In this document: positions 1 through 5,632 of the stretch, piece after piece | Numbering within the stretch: the stretch's first letter is position 1 | How the letters are laid out: every line of letters begins with the position of its first letter | Source of the DNA: Bacteroidales bacterium | GTDB lineage: Bacteria; Bacteroidota; Bacteroidia; Bacteroidales; UBA932 | DNA: 5,632 nucleotides | Assembly (NCBI GenBank): GCA_018433265.1 | Contig: JAHDRO010000144.1 | Span: 1 to 5,632, forward strand | Reading direction: 5' to 3' | Made by a program: the position numbers and the translations under genes | Notes under the pieces: generated by a model | What the model saw: the letters and a program-made list of their open reading frames with translations, nothing else | The model's database searches: none | Told to the model about the DNA's origin: nothing

Positions 1-1
1 C

Positions 2-127
2 GATTGGGGATTTATTTACAATGCGCTGAAATACAAACCTGATGAATGTTTTTCTCCTGAAATATTTCAACAAAATGAGGAGCAATTACCAAAAACAAAA
101 AAACGGGGTCTATTTAGACATAAATAA
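2..127 (+). CDS. C-terminal end of an unidentified protein (5' part outside the window)
   Basis: An open frame enters from the left edge and stops at TAA 125-127, giving the last 41 residues of a protein. The tail starts [13 protein letters not shown], has a Phe-rich middle (DECFSPEIF), then an acidic/Gln stretch, and ends in a basic tail ([11 protein letters not shown]). The other plus frames are closed by stops, and no good minus-strand frame competes, so this is the likely reading. I do not recognise the family from so short a piece. It lies only 11 bases before rfbA on the same strand, so it is probably cotranscribed and may be another polysaccharide-locus protein, but that rests on position alone. 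No signal or membrane segment is visible in the part present. Confidence 0.6.
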   Translation, partial: DWGFIYNALKYKPDECFSPEIFQQNEEQLPKTKKRGLFRHK

Positions 128-138
128 TACAATTTGAC

Positions 139-1020
139 ATGAAAGGAATAGTCCTGGCCGGAGGTTCTGGAACAAGGCTTTACCCTATTACTAAGGGAGT
201 TTCCAAACAGTTGCTGCCAATATATGACAAACCGATGGTCTATTACCCTATTTCGGTACTAATGCTTGCCGGAATAAGAGAAATATTAATCATCTCAACA
301 CCGGACGATCTTCCCGGTTTTTGCAGACTGCTCGGAGACGGTAGCGATTTTGGCGTTCATTTTGAATACGCAGAACAACCTTCACCGGACGGACTCGCCC
401 AAGCCTTCATAATTGGTGAAAAATTCATTGGACAGGATTCTGCATGTCTCGTTCTTGGTGATAATATCTTTTACGGCCAATTTTTTTCAAGAATGTTAAA
501 AAATGCTGTCAAAAGTGCTGAAGAGTCTTCAGAAGCTACGGTATTCGGTTATTGGGTCAGCGATCCGGAAAGATATGGTGTTGCTGAATTTGACAAAACC
601 GGTAAAGTGCTCAGTATCGAAGAGAAACCCACAAATCCAAAAAGCAATTATGCAGTAGTTGGCCTCTATTTCTATCCCAACAAAGTAGTAAAGGTTGCAA
701 AAACCATAAAACCATCTGAAAGAGGAGAACTGGAAATTACAACCGTCAACCAGGAATTTCTCAAAGAGAAAAAATTAAATGTTCAACTGCTCGGTCGTGG
801 ATTTGCATGGCTCGATACTGGTACTCACGACTCGCTATCAGACGCCTCAACATTCGTCGAAGTAATTGAGAAACGACAAGGTCTTAAAATTGCATGTCTC
901 GAAGAGATCGCATACAAAAATGGCTGGATTAACGACAAGAAGCTTATTGAAATTGCTCGACCAATGATAAAAAACCAATATGGACAATACCTTATTAATC
1001 TTACAAAAAAGAAAAAATGA
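139..1020 (+). CDS. rfbA: Glucose-1-phosphate thymidylyltransferase RfbA/RmlA
   Basis: Cytoplasmic nucleotidyltransferase that condenses dTTP with glucose 1-phosphate to dTDP-glucose, the first step to dTDP-L-rhamnose. The 293 residues match the usual RmlA length. The N-terminal nucleotide-binding motif GGSGTRLYP is at residues 8-16, followed by [11 protein letters not shown] at 23-33. LGDNIFYG at 106-113 carries the metal-binding Asp108. EEKP is at 161-164, [10 protein letters not shown] at 195-204, and [10 protein letters not shown] at 221-230 with the second metal-site Asp226. All expected active-site motifs are present. The ATG at 139 starts directly at the conserved [10 protein letters not shown]-terminus, so the start is secure. 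There is no clear Shine-Dalgarno site; the leader is A/T-rich. Its TGA stop overlaps the rfbC ATG in an ATGA (1017-1020), which suggests translational coupling. Confidence 0.97.
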   Translation: MKGIVLAGGSGTRLYPITKGVSKQLLPIYDKPMVYYPISVLMLAGIREILIISTPDDLPGFCRLLGDGSDFGVHFEYAEQPSPDGLAQAFIIGEKFIGQDSACLVLGDNIFYGQFFSRMLKNAVKSAEESSEATVFGYWVSDPERYGVAEFDKTGKVLSIEEKPTNPKSNYAVVGLYFYPNKVVKVAKTIKPSERGELEITTVNQEFLKEKKLNVQLLGRGFAWLDTGTHDSLSDASTFVEVIEKRQGLKIACLEEIAYKNGWINDKKLIEIARPMIKNQYGQYLINLTKKKK

Positions 1021-1583
1021 ATTTTATTAGAACAGCAATACCCGATGTATATATCATAGAACCAATTGTTCATGGAGATGGGAGAGGATATTTCATGGAA
1101 TCCTTTCTATTGTCAGAATTTGAAAGGGAGATTTCTAAAATATCTTTTGTTCAGGAAAACGAGTCCTGTTCAAAATACGGAGTATTACGCGGCTTACACT
1201 ATCAGGCAGAACCATTTGCCCAGTCAAAGCTAATCAGAGTAGTTACCGGCAGGATAATGGATATAGCAGTAGACATTCGCAAAGGTTCTCCAACATTTGG
1301 CAGATATATGGCCGTCGAACTCTCGGGAGAAAACAAACGACAGCTTTTTATTCCAAAAGGTTTTGCCCATGGATTTTCAGTGCTTGAAGATAATACAATT
1401 GTTCAATATAAGACCGATAACATCTATTCGCCAAGTCATGAAAGAGCAATTCTCTGGAATGATCCGTCACTTGCTATTAAATGGGGAATACCTGCCAAAG
1501 ACGTTATTCTCAGCGACAAAGATAAGAAACATCCACTTCTAAAAGATGCTTACCTTTTTGAATATAAAGATGATAGACAATAA
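1017..1583 (+). CDS. rfbC: dTDP-4-dehydrorhamnose 3,5-epimerase RfbC/RmlC
   Basis: Cupin-fold cytoplasmic epimerase that inverts C3 and C5 of dTDP-4-keto-6-deoxyglucose, giving dTDP-4-keto-L-rhamnose. The 188 residues fit the family. Visible motifs are [12 protein letters not shown] at 19-30, RGLHYQ at 58-63 with the expected catalytic His61, and Lys71 and Arg74 in the substrate-binding strand. [11 protein letters not shown] lies at 113-123. The conserved Tyr region (Tyr131/Tyr137) sits before SPSHE, and [11 protein letters not shown] at 165-175 probably supplies the Asp that pairs with the catalytic His. Residue roles are taken from characterised RmlC enzymes. The ATG at 1017 lies in the rfbA stop codon, with an A-rich stretch just before it; no other start would give the normal N-terminus. 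rfbD follows after 3 bases. Confidence 0.96.
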   Translation: MNFIRTAIPDVYIIEPIVHGDGRGYFMESFLLSEFEREISKISFVQENESCSKYGVLRGLHYQAEPFAQSKLIRVVTGRIMDIAVDIRKGSPTFGRYMAVELSGENKRQLFIPKGFAHGFSVLEDNTIVQYKTDNIYSPSHERAILWNDPSLAIKWGIPAKDVILSDKDKKHPLLKDAYLFEYKDDRQ

Positions 1584-1586
1584 CCA

Positions 1587-2471
1587 ATGACAGGGACTTT
1601 AGTTACTGGCTCAAACGGCCAACTGGGTAATGAATTGCGGGCAATCGAAAACAAGTTGCCCGGTACTGTTTATTATACAGATATCGAAGAACTCGATATT
1701 TGTCAGAAAGAGTCCGTAATTCAATTTATTAAAAAGAACAATATAGATCTGATAATAAACTGCGCTGCTTATACTGCAGTAGACAAAGCAGAAGACGAGC
1801 CGGCCGCTGCATACCAATTAAATGCAGAAGCCCCCGGATTTCTTGCAGAAGCTGCCAGAGAGAACAATGCACTCCTGCTTCACATCTCTACAGATTACGT
1901 CTTTAATGGCAAAGGACCAAAACCCTATAAAGAATCAGACATCACTGCCCCGGTCTCTGTATACGGAAAGACAAAACTTGCAGGAGAGAAGGCTATTGAA
2001 AATTCAGGATGCAGATATCTGATTCTTCGAACATCTTGGTTATATTCTATTTATGGCAATAACTTCGTAAAAACAATAGTTCGTCTCGCAAAAGAAAAAA
2101 AGGAACTGAAAGTTGTATTTGATCAGACAGGCACTCCAACCTTTGCAGCAGATCTCGCCCTTGCAATTTCAGAAATATCAGCTCACAAAGATGAGCCTTT
2201 TTATATTGAAAATGCTGAAAACCATATATATAATTTCTCAAATGAAGGCGTTTGTTCTTGGTATGATTTTGCGGTCGAAATTATAAAATTTACCTCAAAT
2301 ACACTCCCCATCCATCCCGTAAGAAGTGAAGAGTTTCCTTCCAAAGCAACAAGGCCTGCCTTTTCTGTGCTTGACAAAACTCTCATTAAGAAGGTTTATG
2401 GCATAAATATTCCACATTGGAGAGATTCTCTTGAAAAATGTATGAAAATAATATTACAAACAAGACTATGA
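1587..2471 (+). CDS. rfbD: dTDP-4-dehydrorhamnose reductase RfbD/RmlD
   Basis: NAD(P)H-dependent short-chain reductase of the extended Rossmann type that makes dTDP-L-rhamnose from the 4-keto intermediate, the last step of the pathway. At 294 residues it has normal length. The nucleotide-binding motif GSNGQLG is at residues 8-14, INCAAYTAVDKAE at 57-69, and STDYVF at 101-106 with the catalytic Thr/Ser. The YGKTK motif gives the catalytic Tyr126-x3-Lys130 pair, and RTSWLYS is at 148-154. The ATG at 1587 is three bases after the rfbC stop and puts the Rossmann motif at its usual distance from the N-terminus. The TGA stop shares bases with the rfbB start (ATGA, 2468-2471), so coupled translation of the two is likely. 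Confidence 0.96.
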   Translation: MTGTLVTGSNGQLGNELRAIENKLPGTVYYTDIEELDICQKESVIQFIKKNNIDLIINCAAYTAVDKAEDEPAAAYQLNAEAPGFLAEAARENNALLLHISTDYVFNGKGPKPYKESDITAPVSVYGKTKLAGEKAIENSGCRYLILRTSWLYSIYGNNFVKTIVRLAKEKKELKVVFDQTGTPTFAADLALAISEISAHKDEPFYIENAENHIYNFSNEGVCSWYDFAVEIIKFTSNTLPIHPVRSEEFPSKATRPAFSVLDKTLIKKVYGINIPHWRDSLEKCMKIILQTRL

Positions 2472-3523
2472 GACATATACTGATTACCGGAGGAGCCGGA
2501 TTTATTGGCTCGCACTTGATCCGTCTAATGGTTAACAAATATCCTGAATATAGCATAGTAAACCTTGATAAACTGACTTATGCAGGTAATCTATCAAACC
2601 TTAAGGATATAGAAAACAAAAAAAACTACACATTCATAAAAGGTGATATTTGCGACTTTGAATTAGTAAGAAGCATTTTTTCAGAGATGAATATTGACGG
2701 AGTGATGCACCTGGCAGCAGAATCACATGTAGACAGATCAATCAAGGATCCTTTTTCATTTGCCCAAACCAATGTAATGGGTACACTCTCACTGCTTCAG
2801 GCAGCCAAACTGGCATGGGAAAATAATTTCGAAAATAAACTTTTTTACCATGTCTCAACAGACGAAGTTTATGGTTCACTGAATGACAATATATCTTTGT
2901 TTAAAGAGACCAGCAGGTATGAACCCCACTCTCCCTACTCCGCTTCCAAGGCTGCTTCAGACCATTTTGTAAGAGCGTATCATGACACATATGGGCTTCC
3001 GATAATTATTTCAAACTGTTCCAACAACTACGGAAGTTATCAATTCCCTGAGAAACTCATTCCTCTTCTTATAAACAATATCAGGCACAATCAGCCCCTT
3101 CCGGTTTATGGTAAGGGTGAGAACATCAGAGATTGGCTGTATGTCGAGGATCATGCAGCTGCAATCGATCTTATTTTTCACAAAGGAAAGGTTGGAGAAA
3201 CTTATAATATAGGAGGATTCAACGAATGGAGAAACATCGACCTTGTGAAACTTATAGTAAAGATAGTAGATAGAGAACTGGGAAGAGAGGATGGAAGCAG
3301 TGAAAAATTGATAACTTACGTAACAGACAGAGCAGGACATGATTTAAGATATGCAATAGATTCTACAAAACTTCAAACAGAACTTGGCTGGAGCCCTTCC
3401 GTACAGTTTGAAGATGGACTTACTAAGACTGTACGCTGGTATCTAAGCAATCAGGAATGGCTTGACAGCGTCACCTCCGGCGATTACAGAAGATACTATG
3501 ATGAGATGTACAGACAATCATAA
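2468..3523 (+). CDS. rfbB: dTDP-glucose 4,6-dehydratase RfbB/RmlB
   Basis: NAD-dependent extended short-chain dehydrogenase/reductase that converts dTDP-glucose to dTDP-4-keto-6-deoxyglucose, the second pathway step although its gene comes last here. Counting from ATG 2468, it has 351 residues. The NAD motif GGAGFIGS is at 8-15 and LDKLTYAGNL at 33-42. GDICD is at 59-63 and HLAAESHVDRSI at 81-92. STDEVYGS at 130-137 holds the dehydratase signature Thr131-Asp132-Glu133, and YSASK at 157-161 supplies the catalytic Tyr and Lys. SNNYGSYQFPEK is at 185-196, and RDWLYVEDH follows. An ATG at 2438 in the same frame would add ten residues, but it lies inside rfbD and puts extra residues before the MRHILITGG N-terminus. 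The ATGA overlap start at 2468 is therefore preferred. Confidence 0.97.
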   Translation: MRHILITGGAGFIGSHLIRLMVNKYPEYSIVNLDKLTYAGNLSNLKDIENKKNYTFIKGDICDFELVRSIFSEMNIDGVMHLAAESHVDRSIKDPFSFAQTNVMGTLSLLQAAKLAWENNFENKLFYHVSTDEVYGSLNDNISLFKETSRYEPHSPYSASKAASDHFVRAYHDTYGLPIIISNCSNNYGSYQFPEKLIPLLINNIRHNQPLPVYGKGENIRDWLYVEDHAAAIDLIFHKGKVGETYNIGGFNEWRNIDLVKLIVKIVDRELGREDGSSEKLITYVTDRAGHDLRYAIDSTKLQTELGWSPSVQFEDGLTKTVRWYLSNQEWLDSVTSGDYRRYYDEMYRQS

Positions 3524-3533
3524 CTATTTTTAA

Positions 3534-4565
<1,032 letters not shown>

Positions 4566-4585
4566 AAAAGAAAAAATATAATAAC

Positions 4586-5560
4586 TTGGAAACAGAAAAA
4601 AAATTCGCATTAATGGGTGTCGCAGGTTATATTGCACCAAGACACCTGAAGGCAATTAAAAATTCCGGGAATACCCTGGTCTCATGCGTTGATCCTTTTG
4701 ACAGCGTTGGCCTTCTTGACAGTTATTTCCCTGAATGCTCATATTTCAATCAGTTTGAGCTTTTTGACAGGCATCTCGCAAAACTTCAAAGTGCCGGACA
4801 AGGAATAGACTATCTCTCCGTCTGCACACCAGATTATCTGCACGATGCACACATTCGCTACGGATTAAAAATTGGAGCCAATGTGATAACTGAGAAACCA
4901 ATGGTTCTAAATCCAAAAAACCTTGATGACTTAGAGTTAGTAGAAAAGGAAACAGGTAAAAAAGTTTATACAATACTTCAACTACGTTATCATGATGTAA
5001 TTCTCGGACTTAAAAAACAAATTGACGAAGGTCCGAAAGACAAGGTTTACAATATAGATCTCAACTACACTACTTCACGAGGAAGCTGGTTTTTTACAAG
5101 CTGGAAAGGTAACCCCCTCCAAAGTGGTGGAATTGCTACCAATATAGGAATACATTTTTACGATATGTTCCAATGGATATTTGGCAAAGTGACCACAAAC
5201 ATTGTTCATATCAAAACACATGACAGGGTTGCTGGTCTTCTCGAGTTTGAAAAGGCTCGTGTAAGATACTTCATGAGCATCAACTCCGACACATTGCCTC
5301 CCGAGATAAGAGCTACCGGTCAGAGAATTTACAGAGCCATTACTGTTGACGGCAATACATTCGATTTCACTGACGGCTTTGCAGATTTACATACAGAATC
5401 CTACAAGAAAATTCTCGAGGGTGAAGGATTTGGAATTGATGATGCCCGTCCTTCCATCGAAATAGTTCACGATATTGAGGCATCTAAACCTATAGGACTG
5501 AAAGGTGATTATCACCCGTTTGCCAAACTACCTCTCGCAAGTCATCCTTTCGGATGGTAA
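4586..5560 (+). CDS. Second WlbA-like Gfo/Idh/MocA oxidoreductase, tandem paralog
   Basis: NAD-dependent sugar-nucleotide oxidoreductase of 324 residues, collinear with the preceding gene and roughly 60-65% identical to it by hand alignment. It keeps every catalytic and cofactor motif: GVAGYIAPRH at 11-20, Asp36, CTPDYLHDAHI at 80-90, EKP at 103-105 (Lys104), TILQLRYHD at 129-137, SRGSWF at 164-169 and TNIGIHFYD at 185-193 (His190). It is therefore not a decayed copy. It probably also oxidises C3 of a UDP-linked N-acetyl hexuronate or related sugar, but the substrate may differ. The only in-frame ATG near the N-terminus (4613) lies inside the first Rossmann strand, so TTG 4586 is the most plausible start. 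The gene follows the first copy by 20 A-rich bases, so the two are likely cotranscribed. Its last 19 bases overlap a minus-strand ATPase gene. Confidence 0.85.
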   Translation: METEKKFALMGVAGYIAPRHLKAIKNSGNTLVSCVDPFDSVGLLDSYFPECSYFNQFELFDRHLAKLQSAGQGIDYLSVCTPDYLHDAHIRYGLKIGANVITEKPMVLNPKNLDDLELVEKETGKKVYTILQLRYHDVILGLKKQIDEGPKDKVYNIDLNYTTSRGSWFFTSWKGNPLQSGGIATNIGIHFYDMFQWIFGKVTTNIVHIKTHDRVAGLLEFEKARVRYFMSINSDTLPPEIRATGQRIYRAITVDGNTFDFTDGFADLHTESYKKILEGEGFGIDDARPSIEIVHDIEASKPIGLKGDYHPFAKLPLASHPFGW

Positions 5561-5632
5561 TTAAACTTGCCTAATCGGAGACTGTTCAAAACCACCGAAA
5601 TAGAGCTGAACGCCATGGCTGCTGCTGCAATC
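5542..5632 (-). CDS. copA: C-terminal end of a copper-type P1B ATPase (CopA-like), 5' part beyond the window
   Basis: On the minus strand a frame is open from the right edge down to TGA at 5544-5542, giving the last 29 residues of a protein. They read as the final transmembrane helix of a heavy-metal P-type ATPase: a run of alanines, then MAFSSISVVLNSLRL, then a short polar tail. The Met-x-x-Ser-Ser pattern in this helix is the known last-helix signature of Cu(+)-transporting P1B-1 pumps, where the Met and second Ser help bind the metal. Such proteins sit in the inner membrane and export copper at the cost of ATP. The phosphorylation and CPC motifs lie outside the window, so the copper call rests on this helix alone. 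The gene converges on the second oxidoreductase, overlaps its end by 19 bases, and is probably unrelated to sugar synthesis. Confidence 0.82.
   Translation of the reverse strand, partial: IAAAAMAFSSISVVLNSLRLGKFNYHPKG

Noticed and set aside
126..138. TACAATTTG-like sequence before rfbA as a Bacteroidota -7 promoter element
   Set aside because: The spacing is one base off the TAnnTTTG consensus, and it sits so close to the ATG that transcription would start at or after the start codon.
825..1073. Minus-strand open frame across the rfbA/rfbC junction
   Set aside because: The Phe- and Ile-rich product is an antisense shadow of the A-rich end of rfbA; no family features and no promoter.
1297..1542. 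Plus-strand frame inside rfbC in another register
   Set aside because: It overlaps the conserved cupin core of rfbC completely and shows no domain of its own.
3011..3340. Minus-strand open frame of 109 codons within rfbB
   Set aside because: It lies wholly inside rfbB, whose catalytic motifs and full length are clear. Its translation is Ser/Tyr/Phe-rich with no recognisable domain, typical of a shadow frame.
4566..4585. Poly-A-rich gap between the two oxidoreductases as a terminator or promoter
   Set aside because: No hairpin and no TAnnTTTG match; it looks like the usual A-rich leader seen before other genes here.
5542..5557. Small inverted repeat CATCC-TTTC-GGATG (5543-5547 and 5552-5556) as a bidirectional terminator
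   Set aside because: The stem is only five pairs, lies in coding sequence of both convergent genes, and has no T-run on either side. It may be chance.
5561..5632. Plus-strand open frame after the second oxidoreductase, in the same register, as the start of a new gene or a readthrough extension
   Set aside because: The opposite strand in this stretch reads as the last helix of a copper P-type ATPase (MAFSS pattern), which explains the sequence better. Both paralogs end at HPFGW, so readthrough is not needed.

Overview
The window looks like a chromosomal segment of a Bacteroidota bacterium. The DNA is A+T-rich. The genes have A-rich leaders instead of clear Shine-Dalgarno sites. The one recognisable promoter element, TATCTTTG at 3535-3542, fits the Bacteroidota -7 consensus TAnnTTTG. 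The assignment to phylum is an inference from these traits; I cannot place it lower.

Layout. Bases 2-127 are the last 41 codons of an unidentified plus-strand gene. Next comes a complete, tightly packed dTDP-L-rhamnose operon in the order rfbA-rfbC-rfbD-rfbB (rmlACDB, 139-3523). Two junctions are ATGA stop/start overlaps, and the rfbC-rfbD gap is 3 bases. After a 37-base gap carrying the putative promoter come two tandem, clearly paralogous Gfo/Idh/MocA oxidoreductases (3564-4565 and 4586-5560). The first closely resembles WlbA/WbpB, the UDP-N-acetylglucosaminuronate 3-dehydrogenase. The plus-strand cluster ends there. On the minus strand, the C-terminal 29 codons of a copper-type P1B ATPase (copA-like) run into it tail to tail and overlap the last gene by 19 bases.

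How the genes work together. RfbA makes dTDP-glucose, RfbB dehydrates it to the 4-keto-6-deoxy sugar, RfbC epimerises it at C3 and C5, and RfbD reduces it to dTDP-L-rhamnose. The WlbA-type enzymes would oxidise C3 of a UDP-GlcNAcA-like sugar, as in the route to 2,3-diamino-2,3-dideoxy uronic acids. The context is therefore the right-hand end of an O-antigen, capsule or exopolysaccharide locus. The other enzymes of the diamino-uronate route (6-dehydrogenase, aminotransferase, acetyltransferase, 2-epimerase) are not in the window, and the copA-like gene closes the cluster on this side. If present, they must lie upstream or elsewhere.

The most interesting points are the retained tandem pair of 3-dehydrogenase paralogs, their possible independent promoter, the TTG start of the second copy, and the 19-base tail-to-tail overlap with the copper ATPase. 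I saw no RNA gene, CRISPR array, insertion sequence or convincing intrinsic terminator. No gene-free stretch exceeds 40 bases.
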